From Chrysoperla carnea (lineage: Eukaryota; Arthropoda; Insecta; Neuroptera; Chrysopidae): a stretch of DNA of 64,000 nt. The notes below the pieces were generated by a model. The model was given only the letters and a program-made list of their open reading frames with translations. It had not been told where the DNA came from and did no database searches. The position numbers and the translations under genes are program-made. The stretch is from contig NW_025408268.1 in assembly GCF_905475395.1 (NCBI RefSeq), forward strand, positions 88,043 through 152,042. The letters are read 5' to 3'. This document shows, piece by piece, positions 25,501 to 40,500 of this stretch. The first letter of the stretch is position 1. The number at the start of each line of letters is the position of its first letter.

Positions 25501-28500
25501 ATTTTCAAAAAATGTTTTTTCTATCGAAAAATGTCAAATTTGATCATTTTTGGCTTATTTATACTTAGTCCAGTCATAAACGACCTCTATGTATATATTT
25601 TGACTTATTTGGATCAAAATTCCAATGATTTGTATGGTCATGACTCTCTTGTTGAAAAATCGAAAATTTTCAAAAAATGTTTTTTCTGTCGAAAAATGTC
25701 AAATTTGATCATTTTTGGCTTATTTATACTTAGTCTAGTCATTTACGACCTCTATGTATACATTTTGACTTATTTGGATTAAAATTGCAATTATTTGTAT
25801 AGTCATGACTCTCTTGTTGAAAAATCGAAAATTTTCAAAAAATGTTTTTTCTATCGAAAAATGTCAAATTTGATCTTTTTTGGCTTATTTATACTTAGTC
25901 CAGTCATAAACGACCTCTATGTATACATTTTGACTTATTTTGATCAAAATTTCAATGATTTGTATAGTCATGACTCGCTTGTTGAAAAATCGAAAATTTT
26001 CAAAAAATATTTTTTATATCGAAAAATGTCAAATTTTAACATTTTTGGCTTATTTATACTTAGTCCAGTCATAAACGACCCCTATGTATACATTTTGACT
26101 TATTTGGATCAAAATTTCAATGATTTGTTTAGTCATGAGTCTCTTGTTGAAAAATCGAAAATTTTCAAAAAATGTTTTTTCTATCGAAAAATGTCAAATT
26201 TGATCATTTTTGGCTTATTTACACTTAGTCCAGTCATAAACGACCTCTTTGTATACATTTTGACTTATTTGGATCAAAATTGCAATGATTTGTATAGTCA
26301 TGAGTCTCTTGTTGAAAAATCGAAAATTTTCAAAAAATATTTTTTATATCGAAAAATGTCAAATTTTAACATTTTTGGCTTATTTATACTTAGTCCAGTC
26401 ATAAACGACCTCTATGTATACATTTTGACTTATTTGGATCAAAATTGCAATGATTTGAATAGTCATGACTCTCTTGTTGAAAAATTGAAAATTTTCAAAA
26501 AATGTTTTTTTCTATCGAAAATTGTCAAATTTGATCATTTTTGGCTTATTTATACTTAGTCCAGTCATAAACCATCTCTATGTATACATTTTGACTTATT
26601 TGGATCAAAATGGCAATGATTTGTATAGTCATGACTCTCTTGTTGAAAAATCGAAAATTTTCAAAAAATATTTTTTCTATCGAAAAATGTCAAATTTGAT
26701 CATTTTTGGCTTATTTATACTTAGCCCAGTCATAAGCGACCTCTATGTATACATTTTGACTTATTTGGATCAAAATTGCAATGATTATTATAGTCATGAC
26801 TCTCTTGTTGAAAAATCGAAAATTTTCAAAAAATGTTTTTATTATCGAAAAATGTCAAATTTGATCACTTTTGGCTTATTTATACTTAGTCCAGTCATAA
26901 ACGACCTCCATGTATACATTTTGACTTATTTGGATCAAAATTTCATTGATTTGTATAGTCATGAGTCTCTTGTTGAAAAATCGAAAATTTTCAAAAAATG
27001 TTTTTTCTATCGAAAAATGTCAAATTTGACCATTTTTGGCGTATTTATAGTTAGTCCAGTCGTAAACGACCTCTATGTATACATTTTGACTTATTTGGAT
27101 CAAAATTTCAATGATTTGTTTAGTCATGAGTCTCTTGTTGAAAAATCGAAAATTTTCAAAAAATGTTTTTTTCTATCGAAAAATGTCAAATTTGATCATT
27201 TTTGGCTTATTTACACTTAGTCCAGTCATAAACGACCTCTTTGTATACATTTTGACTTATTTGGATCAAAATTGCAATGATTTGTATAGTCATGAGTCTC
27301 TTGTTGAAAAATCGAAAATTTTCAAAAAATGTTTTTTCTATCGAAAAATGTCAAATTTGATCATTTTTGGCTTATTTATACTTAGTCCAGTCATAAACGA
27401 CCTCTATGTATATATTTTGACTTATTTGGATCAAAATTGCAATGATTTGTATGGTCTTGACTCTCTTGTTGAAAAATCGAAAATTTTCAAAAAATGTTTT
27501 TTCTGTCGAAAAATGTCAAATTTGATCATTTTTGGCTCATTTATACTTAGTCCAGTCATAAACGACCTCTATGTATACATTTTGACTTAGTTGGATCAAA
27601 ATTGCAATGATTTGTATAGTCATGACTCTCTTGTTGAAAAATCGAAAATTTTCAAAAAATTTTTTTCTATCGAAAAATGTCAAATTTGATCTTTTTTGGC
27701 TTATTTATACTTAGTCCAGTCAAAAACGACCTCTATGTATACATTTTGACTTATTTTGATGAAAATTTCAATGATTTGTATAGTCATGAGTCTCTTGTTG
27801 AAAAATCGAATATTTTCAAAAATTGTTTTTTATATCGAAAAATGTTAAATTTGATCATTTTTGGCTTATTTATACTTAGTCTAGTCATAAACGACCTCTA
27901 TGTAAACATTTTGACTTATTTGGATCAAAATGGCAATGATTTGAATAGTCATGACTCTCTTGTTGAAAAATCGAAAATTTTAAAAAAATGTTTTTTCTAT
28001 CGAAAAATGTCAAATTTGATCATTTTTGGCTTATTTATACTCAGTCCAGTCATAAACGACCTCTATGTATACATTTTGACTTATTTGGATCAAAATTGCA
28101 ATGATTTGTATAGTCATGAGTCTCTTGTTGAAAAATCGAAACTTTCAAAAAATGTTATTTCTATCGAAAAATGTCAAATTTGATCATTTTTGGCTTATTT
28201 ATACTTAGCCCAGTCATAAGCGACCTCTATGTATACATTTTGACTTATTTGGATCAAAATTGCAATGATTATTATAGTCATGACTCTCTTGTTGAAAAAT
28301 CGAAAATTTTCAAAAAATGTTTTTTCTATCGAAAAATGTCAAATTTGATCATTTTTGGCTTATTTATACTTAGTCTAGTCATAATTGACCTCCATGTATA
28401 CATTTTGACTTATTTGGATCAAAATTTCATTGATTTGTATAGTCATGAGTCTCTTGTTGAAAAATCGAAAATTTTCAAAAAGTGTTTTTTCTATCGAAAA

Positions 28501-31500
28501 ATGTCAAATTTGACCATTTTTGGCGTATTTATACTTAGTCCAGTCATAAACGACCTCTTTGTATACATTTTGACTTATTTGGATCAAAATTGCAATGATT
28601 TGTATAGTCATGACTCTCTTGTTGAAAAATCGAAAATTTTCAAAAAATGTTTTTTCTATCGAAAAATGTCAAATTTGATCATTTTTAGCTTATTTATACT
28701 TAGTCCAGTCATAAACGACCTCTATGTATACATTTTGACTTATTTGAATCAAAATTTCAATGACTTGTATAGTCATGAGTCTCTTGTTGAAAAATCGAAA
28801 ATTTTCAAAAAATGTTTTTTCTATCGAAAAATGTCAAATTTGATCATTTTTGGCTTATTTATACTTAGTCCAGTCATAAACGACCTCTATGTATATATTT
28901 TGACTTATTTGGATCAAAATTGCAATGATTTGTATGGTCATGACTCTCTTGTTGAAAAATCGAAAATTTTCAAAAAATGTTTTTTCTGTCGAAAAATGTC
29001 AAATTTGATCATTTTTGGCTTATTTATACTTAGTCTAGTCATTTACGACCTCTATGTATACATTTTGACTTATTTGGATTAAAATTGCAATTATTTGTAT
29101 AGTCATGACTCTCTTGTTGAAAAATCGAAAATTTTCAAAAAATGTTTTTTCTATCGAAAAATGTCAAATTTGATCTTTTTTGGCTTATTTATACTTAGTC
29201 CAGTCATAAACGACCTCTATGTATACATTTTGACTTATTTTGATCAAAATTTCAATGATTTGTATAGTCATGACTCGCTTGTTGAAAAATCGAAAATTTT
29301 CAAAAAATATTTTTTATATCGAAAAATGTCAAATTTTAACATTTTTGGCTTATTTATACTTAGTCCAGTCATAAACGACCTCTATGTATACATTTTGACT
29401 TATTTGGATCAAAATTTCAATGATTTGTTTAGTCATGAGTCTCTTGTTGAAAAATCGAAAATTTTCAAAAAATGTTTTTTCTATCGAAAAATGTCAAATT
29501 TGATCATTTTTGGCTTATTTACACTTAGTCCAGTCATAAACGACCTCTTTGTATACATTTTGACTTATTTGGATCAAAATTGCAATGATTTGTATAGTCA
29601 TGAGTCTCTTGTTGAAAAATCGAAAATTTTCAAAAAATGTTTTTTCTATCGAAAAATGTCAAATTTGATCATTTTTGGCTTATTTATACTTAGTCCAGTC
29701 ATAAACGACCTCTATGTATATATTTTGACTTATTTGGATCAAAATTGCAATGATTTGTATGGTCTTGACTCTCTTGTTGAAAAATCGAAAATTTTCAAAA
29801 AATGTTTTTTCTGTCGAAAAATGTCAAATTTGATCATTTTTGGCTTATTTATACTTAGTCCAGTCATAAACGACCTCTATGTATACATTTTGACTTAGTT
29901 GGATCAAAATTGCAATGATTTGTATAGTCATGACTCTCTTGTTGAAAAATCGAAAATTTTCAAAAAATTTTTTTCTATCGAAAAATGTCAAATTTGATCT
30001 TTTTTGGCTTATTTATACTTAGTCCAGTCAAAAACGACCTCTATGTATACATTTTGACTTATTTTGATCAAAATTTCAATGATTTGTATAGTCATGAGTC
30101 TCTTGTTGAAAAATCGAATATTTTCAAAAATTGTTTTTTATATCGAAAAATGTTAAATTTGATCATTTTTGGCTTATTTATACTTAGTCTAGTCATAAAC
30201 GACCTCTATGTAAACATTTTGACTTATTTGGATCAAAATGGCAATGATTTGTATAGTCATGACTCTCTTGTTGAAAAATCGAAAATTTTAAAAAAATGTT
30301 TTTTCTATCGAAAAATGTCAAATTTGATCATTTTTGGCTTATTTATACTTAGTCCAGTCATAAACGACCTCTATGTATACATTTTGACTTATTTGGATCA
30401 AAATTGCAATGATTTGTATAGTCATGAGTCTCTTGTTGAAAAATTGAAACTTTCAAAAAATGTTATTTCTATCGAAAAATGTCAAATTTGATCATTTTTG
30501 GCTTATTTATAATTAGCCCAGTCATAAGCGACCTCTATGTATACATTTTGACTTATTTGGATCAAAATTGCAATGATTATTATAGTCATGACTCTCTTGT
30601 TGAAAAATCGAAAATTTTCAAAAAATGTTTTTTCTATCGAAAAATGTCAAATTTGATCATTTTTGGCTTATTTATACTTAGTCCAGTCATAAACGACCCC
30701 TATGTATATATTTTGACTTATTTGGATCAAAATTGCAATGATTTGTATGGTCATGACTCTCTTGTTGAAAAATCGAAAATTTTCAAAAAATGTTTTTTCT
30801 GTCGAAAAATGTCAAATTTGATCATTTTTGGCTTATTTATACTTAGTCTAGTCATTTACGACCTCTATGTATACATTTTGACTTATTTGGATTAAAATTG
30901 CAATTATTTGTATAGTCATGACTCTCTTGTTGAAAAATCGAAAATTTTCAAAAAATGTTTTTTTCTATCGAAAAATGTCAAATTTGATCTTTTTTTGGCT
31001 TATTTATACTTAGTCCAGTCATAAACGACCTCTTTGTATACATTTTGACTTATTTTGATCAAAATTTCAATGATTTGTATAGTCATGACTCGCTTGTTGA
31101 AAAATCGAAAATTTTCAAAAAATATTTTTTATATCGAAAAATGTCAAATTTTAACATTTTTGGCTTATTTATACTTAGTCCAGTCATAAACGACCTCTAT
31201 GTATACATTTTGACTTATTTGGATCAAAATTTCAATGATTTGTTTAGTCATGAGTCTCTTGTTGAAAAATCGAAAATTTTCAAAAAATGTTTTTTCTATC
31301 GAAAAATGTCAAATTTGATCATTTTTGGCTTATTTACACTTAATCCAGTCATAAACGACCTCTTTGTATACATTTTGACTTATTTGGATCAAAATTGCAA
31401 TGATTTGTATAGTCATGAGTCTCTTGTTGAAAAATCGAAAATTTTCAAAAAATGTTTTTTCTATCGAAAAATGTCAAATTTGATCATTTTTGGCTTATTT

Positions 31501-34500
31501 ATACTTAGTCCAGTCATAAACGACCTCTATGTATATATTTTGACTTATTTGGATCAAAATTGCAATGATTTGTATGGTCTTGACTCTCTTGTTGAAAAAT
31601 CGAAAATTTTCAAAAAATGTTTTTTCTGTCGAAAAATGTCAAATTTGATCATTTTTGGCTTATTTATACTTAGTCCAGTCATAAACGACCTCTATGTATA
31701 CATTTTGACTTAGTTGGATCAAAATTGCAATGATTTGTATAGTCATGACTCTCTTGTTGAAAAATCGAAAATTTTCAAAAAATTTTTTTCTATCGAAAAA
31801 TGTCAAATTTGATCTTTTTTGGCTTATTTATACTTAGTCCAGTCAAAAACGACCTCTATGTATACATTTTGACTTATTTTGATCAAAATTTCAATGATTT
31901 GTATAGTCATGAGTCTCTTGTAGAAAAATCGAAAATTTTCAAAAATTGTTTTTTATATCGAAAAATGTTAAATTTGATCATTTTTGGCTTATTTATACTT
32001 AGTCCAGTCATAAGCGACCTCTATGTATACATTTTGACTTATTTGGATCAAAATTGCAATGATTATTATAGTCATGACTCTCTTGTTGAAAAATCGAAAA
32101 TTTTCAAAAAATGTTTTTATTATCGAAAAATGTCAAATTTGATCACTTTTGGCTTATTTATACTTAGTCCAGTCATAAACGACCTCCATGTATACATTTT
32201 GACTTATTTGGATCGAAATTTCATTGATTTGTATAGTCATGAGTCTCTTGTTGAAAAATCGAAAATTTTCAAAAAATGTTTTTTCTATCGAAAAATGTCA
32301 AATTTGACCATTTTTGGCGTATTTATACTTAGTCCAGTCATAAACGAGCTCTATGTATACATTTTGACTTATTTGGATCAAAATTGCAATGATTTGTATA
32401 GTCATGACTCTCTTGTTGAAAAATCGAAAATTTTCAAAAAATGTTTTTTCTATCGAAAAATGTCAAATTTGATCATTTTTGGCTTATTTACACTTAGTCC
32501 AGTCATAAACGACCTCTTTGTATACATTTTGACTTATTTGGATCAAAATCGCAATGATTTGTATAGTCATGACTCTCTTGTTGAAAAATCGATAATTTTC
32601 AAAAAATGTTTTTTCTATCGAAAAATGTCAAATTTGATCATTTTTAGCTTATTTATACTTCTTAGTCCAGTCAAAAACGACCTCTATGTATACATTTTGA
32701 CTTATTTGGATCAAAATTTCAATGATTTGTATAATCATGAGTCTCTTGTTGAAAAATCGAAAATTTTCAAAAAATGTTTTTTCTATCGAAAAATGTCAAA
32801 TTTGATCATTTTTGGCTTATTTATACTTAGTCCAGTCATAGACGACCTCTATGTATATATTTTGACTTATTTGGATCAAAATTGCAATGATTTGTATGGT
32901 CATGACTCTCTTGTTGAAAAATCGAAAATTTTCAAAAAATGTTTTTTCTGTCGAAAAATGTCAAATTTGATCATTTTTGGCTTATTTATACTTAGTCCAG
33001 TCATAAACGACCTCTATGTATACATTTTGACTTATTTGGATCAAAATCGCAATGATTTGTACAGTCATGACTCTCTTGTTGAAAAATCGAAAATTTTCAA
33101 AAAATGTTTTTTTTATCGAAAAATGTCAAATTTGATCTTTTTTGGCTTATTTATACTTAGTCCAGTCATAAACGACCTCTTTGTATACATTTTGACTTAT
33201 TTGGATCAAAATCGCAATGATTTGTATAGTCATGACTCTCTTGTTGAAAAATCGAAAATTTTCAAAAAATGTTTTTTCTATCGAAAAATGTCAAATTTGA
33301 TCATTTTTAGCTTATTTATACTTCTTAGTCCAGTCAAAAACGACCTCTATGTATACATTTTGACTTATTTGGATCAAAATTTCAATGATTTGTATAATCA
33401 TGAGTCTCTTGTTGAAAAATCGAAAATTTTCAAAAAATGTTTTTTCTATCGAAAAATGTCAAATTTGATCATTTTTGGCTTATTTATACTTAGTCCAGTC
33501 ATAGACGACCTCTATGTATATATTTTGACTTATTTGGATCAAAATTGCAATGATTTGTATGGTCATGACTCTCTTGTTGAAAAATCGAAAATTTTCAAAA
33601 AATGTTTTTTCTGTCGAAAAATGTCAAATTTGATCATTTTTGGCTTATTTATACTTAGTCCAGTCATAAACGACCTCTATGTATACATTTTGACTTATTT
33701 GGATCAAAATCGCAATGATTTGTACAGTCATGACTCTCTTGTTGAAAAATCGAAAATTTTCAAAAAATGTTTTTTTTATCGAAAAATGTCAAATTTGATC
33801 TTTTTTGGCTTATTTATACTTAGTCCAGTCATAAACGACCTCTATGTATACATTTTGACTTATTTGGATCAAAATTTCAATGATTTGTATAGTCATGACT
33901 CGCTTGTTGAAAAATCGAAAATTTTCAAAAAATATTTTTTATATCGAAAAATGTCAAATTTGATCATTTTTGGCTTATTTATACTTAGTCCAGTCATAAA
34001 CGACCTCTATGTATACATTTTGACTTATTTGGATCAAAATTGCAATGATTTGTATAGTCATGAGTCTCTTGTTGAAAAATCGAAACTTTCAAAAAATGTT
34101 ATTTCTATCGAAAAATGTCAAATTTGATCATTTTTGGCTTATTTATACTTAGCCCAGTCATAAGCGACCTCTATGTATACATTTTGACTTATTTGGATCA
34201 AAATTGCAATGATTATTATAGTCATGACTCTCTTGTTGAAAAATCGAAAATTTTCAAAAAATGTTTTTATTATCGAAAAATGTCAAATTTGATCACTTTT
34301 GGCTTATTTATACTTAGTCCAGTCATAAACGACCTCCATGTATACATTTTGACTTATTTGGATCGAAATTTCATTGATTTGTATAGTCATGAGTCTCTTG
34401 TTGAAAAATCGAAAATATTCAAAAAATGTTTTTTCTATCGAAAAATGTCAAATTTGATCATTTTTGGCTTATTTACACTTAGTCCAGTCATTAACGACCT

Positions 34501-37500
34501 CTATGTATACATTTTGACTTATTTGGATCAAAATCGCAATGATTTGTATAGTCATGACTCTCTTGTTGAAAAATCGAAAATTTTCAAAAAATGTTTTTTC
34601 TATCGAAAAATGTCAAATTTGATCATTTTTAGCTTATTTATACTTCTTAGTCCAGTCAAAAACGACCTCTATGTATACATTTTGACTTATTTGGATCAAA
34701 ATTTCAATGATTGGTATAATCATGAGTCTCTTGTTGAAAAATCGAAAATTTTCAAAAAATGTTTTTTCTATCGAAAAATGTCAAATTTGATCATTTTTGG
34801 CTTATTTATACTTAGTCCAGTCATAGACGACCTCTATGTATATATTTTGACTTATTTGGATCAAAATTGCAATGATTTGTATGGTCATGACTCTCTTGTT
34901 GAAAAATCCAAAATTTTCCAAAAATGTTTTTTCTGTCGAAAAATGTCAAATTTGATCATTTTTGGCTTATTTATACTTAGTCCAGTCATTAACGACCTCT
35001 ATGTATACATTTTGACTTATTTGGATCAAAATCGCAATGATTTGTATAGTCATGACTCTCTTGTTGAAAAATCGAAAATTTTCAAAAAATGTTTTTTCTA
35101 TCGAAAAATGTCAAATTTGATCTTTTTTGGCTTATTTATACTTAGTCCAGTCATAAACGACCTCTATGTATACATTTTGACTTATTTGGATCAAAATTTC
35201 AATGATTTGTATAGTCATGACTCGCTTGTTGAAAAATCGAAAATTTTCAAAAAATATTTTTTATATCGAAAAATGTCAAATTTGATCATTTTTGGCTTAT
35301 TTATACTTAGTCCAGTCATAAACGACCTCTATGTATACATTTTGACTTATTTGGATCAAAATTGCAATGATTTGTATAGTCATGACTCTCTTGTTGAAAA
35401 ATCGAAAATTTTCAAAAAATGTTTTTTCTATCGAAAAATGTCAAATTTGATCTCTTTTGGCTTATTTATACTTGGTCCAGTCATAAACGACCTCTATGTA
35501 TACATTTTGACTTATTTGGATCAAAATTGCAATGATTTGTATAGTCATGACTCTCTTGTTGAAAAATCGAAAATTTTCAAAAAATGTTTTTTCTATCGAA
35601 AAATGTCAAATTTGATCTTTTTTGGCTTATTTATACTTAGTCCAGTCATAAACGACCTCTATGTATACATTTTGACTTATTTGGATCAAAATTTCAATGA
35701 TTTGTATAGTCATGAGTCTCTTGTTGAAAAATCGAAAATTTTCAAAAAATATTTTTTCTATCGAAAAATGTCAAATTTGATCATTTTTGGCTTATTAATA
35801 CTTAGTCCAGTCATAAAACGACCTCTATGTATACATTTTGACTTATTTGGATCAAAATTTCAATGATTTGTATAGTCATGACTCCCTTGTTGAAATATCG
35901 AAAATTTTCAAAAAATGTTTTTTCTATCGAAAAATGTAAAATTTGATCATTTTTGGCTTATTTATACTTAGTCATGTCATAAACGACCTCTATGTATACA
36001 TTTTGACTTATTTGGATCAAAATTGCAATGATTTGTATAGTCATGACTCTCTTGTTTAAAAATCGAAAATTTTCAAAAAATGTTTTTTCTATCGAAAAAT
36101 GTCAAATTTGATCATTTTTGGCTTATTTATACTTAGTCCAGTCATAAACGACCTCTATGTATACATTTTGACTTATTTGGATCAAAATTGCAATGATTTG
36201 TATATGCATGACTCTCTTGTTGAAAAATCGAAAATTTTAAAAAAATGTTTTTTCTATCGAAAAATGTCAAATTTGATCATTTTTGGCTTATTTATACTTA
36301 GTCCAGTCATAAACGACCTCTATGTATACATTTTGACTTATTTGGATCAAAATTGCAATGATTTGTATAGTCATGACTCTCTTGTTGAAAAATCGAAAAT
36401 TTTCAAAAAAGGTTTTTTCTATCGAAAAATGTCAAATTTGATCATTTTTGGCTTATTTATACTAAGTCCAGTCATAAACTACCTCTATGTATACATTTTG
36501 ACTTATTTGGATCAAAATTTTAATGATATTCAAGTCATGATTCTGTTGTTGAAAAATCGAAAATTTTCAAAAAATATTTTTTCTATCGAAAAATGTCAAA
36601 TTTGATCATTTTTGGCTTATTTATACTTAGTCCAGTCATTAACGACCTCTTTTTATACATTTTGACTTATTTGGATCAAAATTTCAATGATTTGTATAGT
36701 CATGAGTCTCTTGTTAAAAAATCGAAAATTTTCAAAAAATATTTTTTCTATCGAAAAATGTCAAATTTGATCATTTTTGGCTTATTTATACTTAGTCCAG
36801 TCATTAACGACCTCTATTTATACATTTTGACTTATTTTGATCAAAATTTCAATGATATTCAAGTCATGAGTCTCTTGTTGCAAAATCGAAAATTTTCAAA
36901 AAATATTTTTTCTATCGAAAAATGTCAAATTTGATCATTTTTGGCTTATTTATACTTAGTCCAGTCATAAACGACCTCTTTGTATACATTTTGACTTATT
37001 TGGATCAAAATTTCAATGATTTGTATAGTCATGACTCCCTTGTTGAAATATCGAAAATTTTCAAAAAATGTTTTTTCTATCGAAAAATGTCAAATTTGAT
37101 CATTTTTGGCTTATTTATACTTAGTCATGTCATAAACGACCTCTATGTATACATTTTGACTTATTCGGATCAAAATTGCAATGATTTGTATAGTCATGAC
37201 TCTCTTGTTTAAAAATCGAAAATTTTCAAAAAATGTTTTTTCTATCGAAAAATGTCAAATTTGATCATTTTTGGCTTATTTATACTTAGTCCAGTCATAA
37301 ACGACCTCTATGTATACATTTTGACTTATTTGGATCTAAATTTTAATGATTTGTATAGTCATGACTATCTTGTTGAAAAATCGAAAATTTTCAAAAAATG
37401 TTTTTTCTATCGAAAAATGTCAAATTTGATCATTTTTGGCTTATTTATACTTAGTCCAGTCATAAACGACCTCTATGTATACATTTTGACTTATTTGGAT

Positions 37501-40500
37501 CAAAATTTCAATGATTTGTATAGTCATGACTCTCTTGTTGAAAAATCGAAAATTTTCAAAAAATATTTTTTCTATCGAAAAATGTCAAATTTGATCATAT
37601 TTGGCTTATTTATACTTATTCCAGTCATAAACGACCTCTATGTATACATTTTGACTTATTTGGATCAAAATTTCAATGATTTGTATAGTCATGAGTCTCT
37701 TGTTGAAAAATCGAAAATTTTCAAAAAATGTTTTTTCTATCGAAAAATGTCAAATTTGATCATTTTTGGCTTATTTATAATTAGTCATGTCATAAACGAC
37801 CTCTATGTATACATTTTGACTTATTTGGATCAAAATTGCAATGATTTGTATAGTCATGACTCTCTTGTTGAAAAATCGAAAATTTTCAAAAAAGGTTTTT
37901 TCTATCGAAAAATGTCAAATTTGATCATTTTTGGCTTATTTATACTAAGTCCAGTCATAAACTACCTCTATGTATACATATTGACTTATTTGGATCAAAA
38001 TTTTAATGATATTCAAGTCATGATTCTGTTGTTGAAAAATCGAAAATTTTCAAAAAATATTTTTTCTATCGAAAAATGTCAAATTTGATCATTTTTGGCT
38101 TATTTATACTTAGTCCAGTCATTAACGACCTCTTTTTATACATTTTGACATATTTGGATCAAAATTTCAATGATTTGTATAGTCATGAGTCTCTTGTTGA
38201 AAAATCGAAAATTTTCAAAAAATATTTTTTCTATCGAAAAATGTCAAATTTGATCATTTTTGGCTTATTTATACTTAGTCATGTCATAAACGACCTCTAT
38301 GTATACATTTTGACTTATTCGGATCAAAATTGCAATGATTTGTATAGTCATGACTCTCTTGTTTAAAAATCGAAAATTTTCAAAAAATGTTTTTTCTATC
38401 GAAAAATGTCAAATTTGATCATTTTTGGCTTATTTATACTTAGTCCAGTCATAAACGACCTCTATGTATACATTTTGACTTATTTGGATCTAAATTTTAA
38501 TGATTTGTATAGTCATGACTATCTTGTTGAAAAATCGAAAATTTTCAAAAAATGTTTTTTCTATCGAAAAATGTCAAATTTGATCATTTTTGGCTTATTT
38601 ATACTTAGTCCAGTCATAAACGACCTCTATGTATACATTTTGACTTATTTGGATCAAAATTTCAATGATTTGTATAGTCATGACTCTCTTGTTGAAAAAT
38701 CGAAAATTTTCAAAAAATATTTTTTCTATCGAAAAATGTCAAATTTGATCATATTTGGCTTATTTATACTTATTCCAGTCATAAACGACCTCTATGTATA
38801 CATTTTGACTTATTTGGATCAAAATTTCAATGATTTGTATAGTCATGAGTCTCTTGTTGAAAAATCGAAAATTTTCAAAAAATGTTTTTTCTATCGAAAA
38901 ATGTCAAATTTGATCATTTTTGGCTTATTTATAATTAGTCATGTCATAAACGACCTCTATGTATACATTTTGACTTATTTGGATCTAAATTTTAATGATT
39001 TGTATAGTCATGACTATCTTGTTGAAAAATCGAAAATTTTCAAAAAATGTTTTTCATATCGAAAAATGTCAAATTTGATCATTTATGGCTTATTTATACT
39101 TAGTCCAGTCCTAAACGACCTCTATGTATACAGTTTGACTTATTTGGATCAAAATTACAATTATTTGTATAGTCATGAGTCTCTTGTTGAAAAATCGAAA
39201 ATTTTCAAAAAATGTTTTTTCTATCGAAAAATGTCAAATTTGATCATTTTTTGCTTATTAATACTTGGTCCAGTCATAAACGACCTCTATGTATACATTT
39301 TGACTTATTTGGATCAAAATTTCAATGATTTGTATAGTCGTGAGTCTCTTGTTGAAAAATCGAAAATTTTCAAAAAATGTTTTTTCTATCAAAAAATGTC
39401 AAATTTGATCATTTTTGGCTTATTTATACTTGGTCCAGTCATAAACGACCTCTATGTATACATTTTGACTTATTTGGATCAAAATTGCAATGATTTGTAT
39501 AGTCGTGAGTCTCTTGTTGAAAAATCGAAAATTTTCAAAAAATGTTTTTTCTATCGAAAAATGTCAAATTTGATCATTTTTGGCTTATTTATACTTGGTC
39601 CAGTCATAAACGACCTCTATGTATACATTTTGACTTATTTGGATCAAAATTGCAATGATTTGTATAGTCGTGAGTCTCTTGTTGAAAAATCGAAAATTTT
39701 CAAAAAATGTTTTTTCTATCGAAAAATGTCAAATTTGATCATTTTTAGCTTATTTATACTTAGTCCAGTCATAAACGACCTCTATGTATACATTTTGACT
39801 TATTTGGATCAAAATTGCAATGATTTGTATAGGCATGACTCTCTTGTTGAAAAATCGAAAATTTTCAAAAAATGTTTTTTGCATCGAAAAATGTCAAATT
39901 TGATCATTTTTGGCTTATTTATACTTAGTCATGTCATAAACGACCTCTATGTATACATTTTGACTTATTTGGATCAAAATTTCAATGATTTGTAGAGTCA
40001 TGAGTCTCTTGTTGAAAAATCGAAAATTTTCAAAAAATGTTTTTTCTGTCAAAAAATGTCAAATTTGATCATTTTTGGCTTATTTATACTTAGTCCAGTC
40101 ATAAACGACCTCTATGTATACATTTTGACTTATTTGGATCAAAATTTCAATGATTTGTATAGTCATGACTCCCTTGTTGAAATATCGAAAATTTTCAAAA
40201 AATGTTTTTTCTATCGAAAAATGTCAAATTTGATCATTTTTGGCTTATTTATACTTAGTCATGTCATAAACGACCTCTATGTATACATTTTGACTTATTT
40301 GGATCAAAATTGCAATGATTTGTATAGTCATGACTCTCTTGTTTAAAAATCGAAAATTTTCAAAAAATGTTTTTTCTATCGAAAAATGTCAAATTTGATC
40401 ATTTTTGGCTTATTTATACTTAGTCATGTCATAAACGACCTCTATGTATACATTTTGACTTATTTGGATCTAAATTTCAATGATTTGTATAGTCATGACT

